NCBI GenBank assembly: GCA_000827325.1
Contig: KN832879.1
Span: 558,001-622,000, forward strand
Direction of reading: 5' to 3'
DNA from: Oidiodendron maius Zn
Taxonomy: Eukaryota > Ascomycota > Leotiomycetes > Myxotrichaceae
Length of the DNA stretch: 64,000 bases
This document shows, one piece after another, positions 1-9,767 of the stretch (positions are counted from its first letter, which is position 1; every line of letters begins with the position of its first letter). Position numbers and translations under genes: made by a program. The notes under the pieces are model-generated. The model was not told the origin of the DNA and searched no databases. It was given only the letters and a program-made list of their open reading frames with translations.

Positions 1-283
1 ACAAGATCTTGGGATAGCGACTCGAAAGTCTACATCTTGATCTAGTACTTTTATAGAGCAAATTCTGTGCAATATACATATTGTACATCGAAGTGAGTAA
101 AGAGATCATATCGATCCCACTTGTCAGATTGAATTCCACCTTAACGCCAACCATGCTCACCAACTTTCACCGAGACAAACATCTCATGTTCATATCGCGC
201 CGAGCGTCATTCTATTCTGTTTCTGCGTCGCATATCGCTCTCGCAATCCATATTTCCAGTAGCCATGTATGGCACACAAGATT

Positions 284-1064
284 TTATACAGGCAACGCAA
301 ACTTCTTGCCCTTCATGACCTTGGTGTAATAAATCCAGAAGAAGTCCGAGTACAAGACCGTCTGCACGATTCCAGCTACCACTGCGATGCCATTGCCATT
401 CTTATAATCGCCTGCGAAATAGCGCCAGATCCAGTTGGGGATATACAGAGCTCGATACATGCCTAACGCGAACAGATAGTGCGTAGTGATTGTCTCAGCC
501 TCTCCAGTCCTCTGCAGCAGGAACAACTGGGGCAGAATAGCAACACTCTCTAACCAAATGGAAAATGCCCAGGAGATTTCAAATGGCGTATACTTGTTCG
601 GCCAAATGAGTGCCAGGAGAAATGAACCCCCTAGAAGGTATTGCACACGGAACGTATCGAGGTTCGGGTCATGAGTTGGCTTATAGTCTGTTGTCATGAC
701 ATATATGGTGTACCCGGAGGACGCAAGGAAGAGGATCTTGAATATGGTGTTCCAGGCACTGTCGGTGAAGGTCCAGAATATATCGACATATCGGGTGATG
801 TATACCATTAGATAAAGCGCTTGTGACTTAAAGGAAATGCCTGAGCAAGACTAGATGACTGCGTTAGTGCTCCATTCTGGCAGGGAAGCAGCACTAGATA
901 TCCAGGACCACAATCGAGGACGTACGCTTGTCTGGTGCATTTTCTGCAATAAAATTAGGATCGAGACCAAGTGGGAGAGATCTCCTGCAGAAAAGTATGA
1001 GCTGTCCATTTTGCCAAGTATTTAAGTTCTTGAAGCTCGTACCCAGAATGCGAAAAGGGTTCAT
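284..1064 (-). CDS. erd2: ER lumen protein-retaining receptor (KDEL receptor, Erd2)
   Basis: Seven-helix Golgi/ER membrane receptor that returns HDEL/KDEL-tagged luminal proteins from Golgi to ER through COPI vesicles. Exons by eye: 1064-1043, 984-926 and 850-284; introns of 58 and 75 nt with GT..AG ends join in phase to give 215 aa, close to the 212-219 aa of the family. The N-terminus MNPFRILGDLSHLVSILIL matches the family start, and the family signature around SFKSQALYLMVYITRYVDIF follows. Hydrophobic segments run through to the C-terminus KKFALPV. The start lies in two tiny 5' exons. Confidence is high for identity and for the splice joins, because the two joins rebuild the conserved N-terminus. 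Confidence 0.93.
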
Positions 1065-1490
1065 GACGGGGTCTGTGACGCCGCAGCGCTCCCTTTCGAA
1101 CTTTCAGCTTAAAAAGATGAATAGGTACTGCGGATGGGCAGTTCCGTGTAGTTTTAGATTGGAATAGATAGAGCGTGCGCGCTGTTCAGCTTCGTGATCT
1201 TGAAAGATGGCTGAGGAGAGGCCACGACGCGATTCCTAGAATGACATAAGCGGGCACGGGTAAGGCCAGACGCTAAGCGCGGTGGCGCTTAGCCGCCGCC
1301 GACGTAGATTAACCGCCTCTACGATATAACGGATTACGAAGCAAGCTGTGCCTGGAAACTTCTTTATAAATCCAGCGGGAATGGACTTTAAATACTAATA
1401 CAAATACTATTGCTCTTTCTACCGGGTCTTCGTCCCAAGGCACTGTGCACTATTCAAACTCTCCTCGAGCGACTAATTGAAAATATAGCC

Positions 1491-2501
1491 ATGTCTACTG
1501 ATACCCAAGATCCCATAATCCTGACCATAACTTACCATGGCACTCCGCATACCTTCACCCTCCCACCTACTGCCACTATCTCGGATCTCTCCGATGAGGT
1601 TGCGGATTCCCTCTCCATACCTGCCTCGAACCAAAAATTCATGATTTCCAAGCTCGGACTTCTCAAACCGCCATTCAAAAACCCCCAGTTGCCACTCTCC
1701 TCAATAGCAGATAAGAAGATGTCATTGATGGGCAGCACCGTCGCAGAGGCCTCCTCGATCGAACAAGCAGCTTTTGAAGCTTCACGTCGAGCAAACCGAG
1801 CCGCTCGTCCGGTACAGAAAGTGAAAGCCTACAAGAGCCATGACTGGAAGAAGCAGCAAGAAGAAGCGCAATACACATTCCTCGACATCCGACCGCTCTC
1901 CTACCTCCCGAATCCTTCTCGCTCCTTAGAATATTTGAAACGACTTGCAGACGATGCGGGTATTAAGGCCGCAATGCGGAAACATAAATTCACAGTTGGC
2001 CTTCTCACGGAGATGAACCCCGTCGAGCACACAACCTCGAACCACGAAGGCACTAGTAGGACACTAGGACTGAATAGGAACCAGGGAGAGGTCATCGAGC
2101 TGCGCCTCAGGACAGATGCGTACGACGGGTACAGAGACTACAAGACTATCCGGAAGACCCTATGCCACGAGCTCGCGCACAACGTCTTTGGCCCGCACGA
2201 TCGGAACTTCTGGGACCTGTGCAAACAGATCGAGAAGGAAGTCGAGGGGTCGGATTGGAGGAGTGGCGGACGGAGTCTGGGTGATGAGGAGTATTATGAG
2301 GGCGGGGAGGAGGTTGATGACCATGGTGGGTGGACTGGAGGAGAATTTGTCCTGGGTGTGGGGCAGCCGGGAAGTTCGACATCACAGTCAAGTGCTGGAT
2401 TAAGTAGGAGGGAAATCCTGGCGAGGGCTGCGGAGGAGAGGATTAAGAGATTACGAGAACAAAGTAGGCAGGGTGAGAATGCTGGCAATGGTTCCGGATA
2501 A
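1491..2501 (+). CDS. Ubiquitin-like/WLM-domain metalloprotease (Wss1 family)
   Basis: Single-exon gene, 336 aa. The N-terminus (about residues 8-75) reads as a ubiquitin-like fold (ILTITYHGTPHTFTLPP, later KLGLLKPPF). The centre is a WLM domain with the zinc-protease motif HELAH at about 226-230 and a third histidine ligand in NVFGPHD at about 236. Wss1/SPRTN-type proteases cut DNA-protein crosslinks and SUMO- or ubiquitin-modified chromatin proteins; the Ubl-WLM arrangement resembles the fission yeast ubiquitin/metalloprotease fusion protein. The tail is Gly/Glu-rich and disordered with a basic C-terminal helix. An upstream in-frame ATG exists at 1410, but the one at 1491 (gccATGT) begins the Ubl fold and has the better context. 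The exact substrate is not visible from sequence. Confidence 0.88.
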   Translation: MSTDTQDPIILTITYHGTPHTFTLPPTATISDLSDEVADSLSIPASNQKFMISKLGLLKPPFKNPQLPLSSIADKKMSLMGSTVAEASSIEQAAFEASRRANRAARPVQKVKAYKSHDWKKQQEEAQYTFLDIRPLSYLPNPSRSLEYLKRLADDAGIKAAMRKHKFTVGLLTEMNPVEHTTSNHEGTSRTLGLNRNQGEVIELRLRTDAYDGYRDYKTIRKTLCHELAHNVFGPHDRNFWDLCKQIEKEVEGSDWRSGGRSLGDEEYYEGGEEVDDHGGWTGGEFVLGVGQPGSSTSQSSAGLSRREILARAAEERIKRLREQSRQGENAGNGSG

Positions 2502-2832
2502 AGGGTGTGGGAAGTTGCATATAAGCGTTGGCGTTAGGGTCTGACTCTGGTGTAAGATAGCACCGTGAATATTAACAGAATATAAGCTGATATCCATTTT
2601 GCACGTCTTGCTACCTGCAGTGTCTTGACGGAAAGAGTCCTGGTATGCTATCATGTCTCTCTTGAATAATGCTAGATATTTTCAAAATTAACGCATCTAT
2701 GTCGAATTTATGTATGCTATTATTACAATCCCTCCGACTGTCCATCACAAATTCTATTGCGCAACAAAGGAAATACGAGTAATGAAAGTCCCCTAGCTTT
2801 GCCTCCCAACATCTTCAAAGATCACAATTGAA

Positions 2833-4769
2833 TTACTGCCCCTCAGCCCACTCATCACTGTATTGAACGACTTCTGGCCAATGAGTGGCGTTTCCATAGA
2901 CGTTTCCTCCGTAAGTCAGATAACCTTCTACCTCTGGTCTCGGAACCTTGTCGAGCAGTTCAGTCTCGTTACCCATGACCCAGACTGTTTGCATACCCCT
3001 GTGATCGGATGTTAGTATTCAGTTTTCCCCTATGAGGCGGATCAAACTCACATTAGCATGTGCTGCAAAATATGGCAATGTATCATCCAAACGCCAGGTT
3101 CCGTAACCCTCAATCTCCAGGCTCTCCATCCTGCACCGGTCCCGTTCGTCGTAGATGTCGCGTACCTATACAAGACTGTGGTGTCCCGCTTAACAGGCTG
3201 CATGCCGATCAACCTCACCTCGTTCATAGCAGCATTGTATGTTCCACTACCGCTTCCAATGTCATAGTAATGCGAGCCATGAGCGTGCCATGGGTGGGTA
3301 TCGAGGCCGCCTGAGTCCGCACCGGTGTTTTGAATGACGATTTCGAGTACTTCGCCAATTTCCGCTGGGAAGGCACCCGAGACTAGATCGAGACCATTGT
3401 TCTTCAACGCTCTTTCCATGCTTGGAAATTCAACGCCATCGTCCTTGTATAGAGATACCAAATAAGGCTCCTTGGGCACGTCCTCGGTCCAGGAGAAGTT
3501 GTTCTCGAGCCAGATAAGTTGGCCGCCTTGGCCAGGCAAGGCGTGTTGATGCACCGTCATGATTACTCTTCTCGTAACCTCGGCCGCAGTAGGGAAGTTA
3601 TTTATGTCTGATTGCCTAAAAGGGCGTAATTCATATTCAAGGAAAGAAGTTGAGGTGGGTGGAAGAGTCAAAGGAGGGTCGGCTGGTGGATAAACTGGAT
3701 TAGCCGGCTTGACACCATAATTCAAGATTGCGAAGCCCCGGGTTACTGTAGGCCGTTCTCGAGATTCGATTTGAATTGTGTACTGAGATTTCAAGGGTGC
3801 TGAATGAGTGTGAATGAGAACATCAAAGCGCTGGCCAGTTGTGATTTGAAGGAAAGAAGTCTCATGAGGTTGAGTGTATGAACTAAGATTTTGTTAGTCA
3901 TTCACCAAAGCAAGAGACAGTTTGATTTTCACAGGGCTCTTACCCGTCAGCCTGAATAATAGTTAGTAAATGATCTTCGATAGCAAGACTGGCAAATGTA
4001 AGAGCAGTGGCTCCTATAAATCGTAGTCTGTAAGTTTTGCCAGGCTCAACGTCAATGATGCTGAGGCTTGCGTTGCAGGCAGTTCCGTTAGCACTTCCGC
4101 CCCCTTTTCCATTGACCAACACCATAGCACTCTCACCGCTCCAACTCCAGTTATACCGTGCTGCCAATCCCTGCTCAATGGTTGTGTCGTTCTTAACAAA
4201 TAGATCTTGCAGATATATGATCTTTTCATCATCATAAGGGAATGGCTGCACAGGATCCTCGATAATTAGAGGACCGGAGGCGGAGACAGACTGGAATCCA
4301 ACGTGTGAATGATAGTAATATGATCCTGCCATACCGGAGGGAATGCTGAGCTCGTAGTCAAAGAAATGGCTAGGTGGGAGAGGCCACTGAGATGCAGAAG
4401 GAGAACCATCACTGAAAGGGGCGGCACCTTGGGTTAGGCCATGCCAATGCTGTTGGGGTCAGCTGAGCAGCTTGCTACGGAACACATATAGAGCGGCATC
4501 TTTACCATTGTCAGGTTATTATCCGTCATATCATTATACACCCGGATCCAATAAGTCTTCCTCTCCTGGAGGCGTAACTCTGGTCCAGGAGCGGTACCAT
4601 TTACTAAGACCGTCCACTTGGGAGGGAGACAGGACTGGGCCAGATTCGTAGCCGTAATTCTCAAGACTGCGTCTGGAACGAAAGACGCATCGTGGATCTG
4701 CGTGGTAGCAGCCTTGGCTAGGCCCAGAGCCCCGAGAAGAATGGCAGAGGCCTGCTTCAAGAGCAACAT
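2833..4769 (-). CDS. Secreted multicopper oxidase (ascorbate oxidase/laccase-like)
   Basis: Four exons: 4769-4506, 4449-3944, 3882-3052, 2998-2833; introns of 56, 61 and 53 nt. Product 588 aa. A signal peptide (MLLLKQASAILLGALGLAKA) points to secretion. All four copper-binding motifs are present: HWHG at about 89, HSH at about 135 in GSYYYHSHVGFQ, HPWHAHG at about 450, and HCHILQH at about 525. The fifth residue after the last His is Met (HMLMGM), so the type-1 copper axial ligand is probably Met, as in ascorbate-oxidase-like and some fungal multicopper oxidases rather than high-potential laccases. Family members oxidise phenols, ascorbate or Fe(II) with reduction of O2 to water; which substrate applies here is not decidable. 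Several N-glycosylation sequons are present. An in-frame ATG 17 codons upstream (4820) is less likely because it buries the signal peptide. Confidence 0.9.
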
Positions 4770-6026
4770 CTTGAAGCTGGAAGGAGGCGGAGTTGGCGCA
4801 GAAGGAAACTTGGTGAACAAGAGAATAAGGAGAGCATTTCTTACCAGAGCGACACCTAACGTATATAGTCGACATATTCAATATGCCGCCAAGGACCTCC
4901 GTGCAGCAGTAGCTACCTCCGTGCAGTACCGAATGATTATCGAGTCCAGTTCCTGATCGGATCGGCGGTCGCAGTTCGAATGTCTCACGTCAGACCCCTA
5001 CAGGCCCGGAGCCATACATGACGTCCGGACATCGTAGTGCTGACTCGGGAGCTGGTCAGCCCTGAATCGTATGCCTGTGTATAATGGCAAACAACGTGGG
5101 CAGAGGGGCTGTTGAAGCTTGGTATTTTCATCATGGCTGGCGCCTCTGCCGCTCAAGAAACCACCGAATCATCACGGCCTCGCTGTTTCTAAGTTAGAAT
5201 ATTTCCCATTTACATGGTCCAGCTGAGCTCCGAGCCTGTTAAATTCCCACAAGAGAGCGACGGACCCCTAATTAGAGTAAAACCACACGAATAATCGTGA
5301 GGAGCCTGGGTGGTCGTCCTAGCGTAGCAAACATCTTTCGCAATTCCCCTTCCCGCTCAGCTAAAGGGTCTCCATCAGGGGTTCTGTCCGCCCACAGATG
5401 TTCGCAGCAATGGCTAATCCGATGTTTCCGCAGTTCTGCTTCACCCGTATGGATTACGAACTTTGGATGGCGGCGGATTGCATATTATGAGAGGTGATAG
5501 AATTATGTGGGGTTATGAAATTTTGTGATCAGCAAAAGGGGGAAGGGCGGTGTCAACTGCCGGCTTAGGTAAGGAAGCATATTTTGGTGAGAGTAGTTAT
5601 AGCGGGCTTCTACCCTTCTTTCTCAAATCATACATAAAGTCATCAGTAATTTAGCATCAAATTCTTCATGTTAATGTCATTGATTACATCTTCGTCCTCT
5701 CTTACGAGCAGGAGCTTTTTGAGATGCGGTGGCTAATACCAATTGCTCAGATATTCCAGTTTCTATCTACTCCTGAACTCCAAACCAAAAGTGCTTTTAG
5801 CACTGTCTACACGCAATGTGAATAGAAACATCAGACCACTAAAACTTCTCCTAATTCTTATTCCTGCGAGTATCTCTATCGATACTCTGGCTTATTGAGC
5901 CGCTCAATCTGGATCCGTCTTGGTTGAGCTACTCATGGTAGAACGGTTGGTAGCAGAATTGTTCGTGGGCACACTAACCATGGTGCTGTCGTCGATTTTA
6001 GAACCGTTGATGACGGAATCATTAGC
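4770..6026. other. Intergenic region 5' of the multicopper oxidase
   Basis: About 1.26 kb between the start of the oxidase gene and the stop of the RNase H-fold gene, both on the minus strand. It should hold the oxidase promoter. Only short unsupported open frames are seen; no RNA gene, repeat or transposon end was recognised. The stretch 5640-5960 is AT-rich and without structure that I can name. Confidence 0.5.
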
Positions 6027-6836
6027 TTAGACTTTAGTATCAGTATAATTTGCACCCGTACCACTACCACTATCGTTGCCACCGACTCTCTTCTTCTTTT
6101 TCTGCTTCCTATTTGGCTTCTTCTTCTTGGCGTCCAGGATATCGACCTCCTCTATGCCAAGCGCCTCAAGAGACAAGCGTCGAGCATCCAGATTGAACTT
6201 TTTCTCGACCATCCAGAACTGCACTGCGACCTTCTTTTTCTCTAAGGCCTTGATGAGCTCGTGCACCTCCTTCAGTTCGTCAGAGTTAGCCACCGGCGTC
6301 TTGCGGGCAGTCATATACCCGTTACTCTCCCACTTCCAGATGTCCCTGCTCATGCCGTCTTTAATAAACGAAGATTCTGTCATGATGATAATGTGGTCGA
6401 GACCTTTGATCTTGTGGCAAGTCCGGATCATGTCGTGGATGGTCTGCAATGCTGTCTTGACTGCGTAGAGCTCTGCTGCTTGAGTCGTTTGGGGGAGATC
6501 CGTCGGAAGCAATTCGTTTGCATTGAACGGGGAGCCGGTTCCGAACCAAACCCCAAAGGAGGCAGTGACCGTGCCTTCAACTTTGCGGGCACCGTCAATG
6601 GCGACTACTATGATACTTTCCTGCGCCTCTGCGAGTCGTGAGACATACGGGGGGCGCTTGATAGGAAAATAGATCATGAGGTTAGATATCCTGGTGTCCG
6701 GGTCAGAGTAGATGAGGTTTGCTGGAGGGCTAAAGAGCTCGGACTTGGTTGAGTCGGGGAGAGAGTTCAAGTCGCTATGGTGGATGTAGGGGTCGAAGAT
6801 GCGTATATTTGATATTTGATAGACTTGATTCTCCAT
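6027..6836 (-). CDS. RNase H-fold domain protein, possibly catalytically altered
   Basis: Single exon, 269 aa. Residues about 77-225 read as an RNase H type-1 fold: strand VVAIDGA gives the first acidic residue (D81), the helix TTQAAELYAV gives E122, the strand IIIMTESSFI sits where the family has T-D-S but here has Glu (E154), and WMVEKKFNLDARRLS near the end supplies a possible fourth acid (D217). Family enzymes cut the RNA strand of RNA/DNA hybrids; many fungal single-domain paralogues are uncharacterised. The last 40 residues are a basic lysine-rich tail suited to nuclear or nucleolar location or nucleic acid binding. Activity is uncertain because of the Glu at the third position. The start codon gives a plausible N-terminal extension of about 75 residues without known domain. 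Confidence 0.7.
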   Translation of the reverse strand: MENQVYQISNIRIFDPYIHHSDLNSLPDSTKSELFSPPANLIYSDPDTRISNLMIYFPIKRPPYVSRLAEAQESIIVVAIDGARKVEGTVTASFGVWFGTGSPFNANELLPTDLPQTTQAAELYAVKTALQTIHDMIRTCHKIKGLDHIIIMTESSFIKDGMSRDIWKWESNGYMTARKTPVANSDELKEVHELIKALEKKKVAVQFWMVEKKFNLDARRLSLEALGIEEVDILDAKKKKPNRKQKKKKRVGGNDSGSGTGANYTDTKV

Positions 6837-8094
6837 TTTGGATTGTATAATTGAGAGTGCACAAACAGCGACTGAGTTCGATCTCTAAAAAGTAGACGAA
6901 GTGGCCGTTTGTAAGGGATAGATGGGACGGGGATTCACTGTTTGCAAAGCAAGATAATATATCGAAGCTGAAAGACACAGTAACCGAGAGACAATTCAGC
7001 TCATGCAGAACAGTGGCTTGTAAAGACTTTTCTATACTACATTTAACGACAAAGGTGAATGCTTATCATGGGAAATCCATCACGAAGGGCACAATTTCTT
7101 AGACAATCGATTTCAATCTCTTAAAGGAAAGGGTGCCTTTCTAACATACCTGTAATAGTTCCTACAACCAGTGGTTGACACCATAAGACTCCAAAACTTT
7201 CTCATCATCAGTTAGATTGTATGAGTCTGGGTCAAGCGCTTGACACCAGCCTCATGTAATACGATCAGTAATACGATCAGTACGACGTACTTTAGGAATG
7301 ATATTAATCAGTCGTGTGTATTGTATTTGCAAGCATTGGCAATCTGTGGGGCATGGCTCGATACAGACCGTTACCCTAGAAGAGCCGTGATGTGCGGTTC
7401 CTGTTATTTGACCGCTACTATATGGCTTTCAATGCGTTCCTCACTCTGGCGACTCTCTTGCTGAATGTTTTGGGAAAATCGGAGAGGTGCTAATCTGCTG
7501 TTGGCGAACCTTCTTCGGGCACGAAACTCGGATTCTTGGGGAGTAAGCTGCCAACCCATAGCTAGGTTCTCTGATCCAGCGTAGCGAAGGAATGAACTTC
7601 GATTTGAGTTGAAACATCCCATTTCTATTAGTCAACATGGAGAGAATTCGGGTACTGTAAATTCCGCAGTACCTTGTCGAAATGGTTCTAATTGTTATTG
7701 TATTTGGTTAGGGGCTGCAATTTTGCATAACCCGCCATATCACAACCGACACTAGGGATATAAAGATGGCCATGCCATGAAAGCTTAACCCATATAAAAG
7801 TGTTTAGACATCCTCAAAGCTCAATAATGGGATATATTAATGGGCGGTAAATTAGAGATGCGTGCCTGTACCCTTAGGAGTGTTCAGTTTTACCAAAGGA
7901 CAAAGGTGGAAAGTAGTGGTGATGTTGGGTGAGGAGGAGAATCGAGGGAAGTTGGTATTAGGTCTCTGAGTTCTTGCGTAACTTACCTCATTATATGTTA
8001 CGTTTGCGATGCCCTGAGGTGACTAGACCATTCGCATAGGTGATAACCATATAAGTTAGGTAACACAACCTACATGCAATTTATCGTACCTAGT
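6837..8094. other. Intergenic region
   Basis: About 1.26 kb between the RNase H-fold gene start and the aldo-keto reductase stop. Short, mutually unsupported open frames only. The sequence is AT-rich; a short near-direct duplication (tacgatcagtaatacgatcagtacgac, in two halves) sits near 7258-7286. No gene, tRNA or mobile element was recognised. Confidence 0.5.
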
Positions 8095-9199
8095 CTACGT
8101 CCTATCCTCAGGATTGAATCTGTCTCTCCAGAACGCTCTATAATGCTTCTGCAGTCCTAGATCCGAGATCTCCTTAATCTCCTCTGGTGTCAGCTTGAAC
8201 TGTTCTATCTTCCGATACTGTCTCAGCCGCTGCTCGCTTGCGCTCGTCGTCAGTGCCACAACACCTTGATCAATGACCCATCGCAAAGCGATTTCTCCTG
8301 GTGTCACATCGTATTTCTCTGCAAGGCGCTTGTAGGTTTCATCTAGCGGCCCTGGGGCAGCCTTTACAACCGCGGTTAGCGGACCGTACGCTGATGTCGC
8401 TATGTTGTGCTGACGATGGAAGTCGATGAGGTTTCCATGTTGGAGGTACGGATGGTACTCGATTTGATTAATGGCAGGGACGATTTTGGCTGTCTTCAAG
8501 ATTGTCTCGAGCTGGTCCTGCGACATGTTGGAGACTCCAATCGTTTTGGCTTTCCCCGTAGCGTGGATCTCTTCCAGATCTCTCCATTTGGCCTGCAAGT
8601 CCTCTGGCGTCTTGGCAAAAAAAGGAGCATGGATGAGATACTGGTCGACGTAGTCGAGCTGCAGGTTCTTCAGGGAGAGCTCGAATGCTTTCTTGGTATC
8701 CTTTACTTGAGTGCCAGAGACTTTGGTAGTTATGTAGAACTTTTCTCGAGGTACTCCAGATTCCTTGATTGCTTCACCAAGTTCGGGTTCATTACCATAA
8801 ACTGCGGATCATGTTAGCATGTATTAGACACTCGAGGGTTGTAGTGAACCTTCAGCGCCATCAAAATGATAGTATCCGGCCTTGATGGCAGTCAAGACCG
8901 TCTGAGTCAGCTCCTTGTCCAATGGAGCACTTGCTCCGCGCTTAGAACGAGCGGTTCCGAGGCCGTATCCTAGCTATGGAGGCATCAGTTGTGCATGACG
9001 GCGGGGGAATTGATGTCAGTACCACAGGGATCTCGTTGCCATCGGGCAGCTTCGTACTCGGTATGTTTGTCCCTGCCGTATCGGAACTCATCCTAAGTCC
9101 GATGGAGATATGTGATCTCGAAACTGGGTTGATCAATCGTCGAGAGGCGCTTTTGGATCGGAACGCTGTTGGATAGACGAGTCTGGATAAGGCTCGCAT
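8095..9199 (-). CDS. Aldo-keto reductase
   Basis: Three exons: 9199-9023, 8973-8850, 8801-8095; introns of 49 and 48 nt; 335 aa. NADPH-dependent reductase of the AKR superfamily. The catalytic tetrad is visible after splicing: D97 and Y102 in HFDGAEVYGNE, K127 in YITTKVSG, and H158 in LDYVDQYLIHAPFF. The cofactor region GVSNMSQDQLETIL and the C-terminal SASEQRLRQY match the (beta/alpha)8 barrel and the NADPH-phosphate binding loop. The first 36 residues (MRALSRLVYPTAFRSKSASR onward) are basic and amphipathic, like a mitochondrial presequence; a second Met at residue 37 (MSSDTAGT) could start a cytosolic form. Dual targeting by alternative starts is therefore possible. The substrate cannot be read from sequence. 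Confidence 0.88.
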
Positions 9200-9767
9200 G
9201 GGAAGTAGAAGGAATGGCCACGGGGAATGGAGGATGCCGTGCTCTTTATTTGAAATTTACATTCTTGAAGCAAAGAGGCGAAAGTTGACCCCCATCTTTC
9301 GCCATCGAGTCATGAACGATAAAGAATGGGATCCTCTTAGTAATCACAACTGACCAGTTTGCGACTTTTACGTTCGTGAAGGTTTTGGGATCGCAGCGGA
9401 TGGCTATGACTGAGTTACGATAGGAAAATTTAAATACATGAATATATGACAGGATGCACATACACTATTCTGACGCGCTTAGGAGGAATAAACTGACGGC
9501 CAAGCATCCTTGTAATAAGATTGACAGAGCTGCGTGTCATGGCTGCACATTTAGTCTGTTTAGATCCATAGGGGGTGGCTTATCAACACGTGAGATCAAG
9601 CCCCGAACTCGCTAACGGCAACGCAAATGAATGACGAAGCTAGACAACTTCTCGACCCATTCATAACTCGACTTACATTCTTCTCATCATGTGAACGAGG
9701 AAGATACGCTCTCTTATACCCATCATCAAATCTTCACATCGCAAAATTCATCCTCTGACTATTGTAT
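9200..9767. promoter_or_regulatory. Divergent intergenic region between aldo-keto reductase and SelO
   Basis: 568 bp between two divergently transcribed genes, so it must carry both promoters. No clear TATA box or repeated motif was recognised. The two flanking products are both predicted to have mitochondrial-type N-termini, so co-regulation is conceivable but only inferred. Confidence 0.4.

Noticed and set aside
8407-8440. Near-identical 24-bp match between the aldo-keto reductase gene and 57522-57546
   Set aside because: One mismatch in 24 bp, but both flanks differ completely and the second site fits the OPT-like reading; taken as coincidence.
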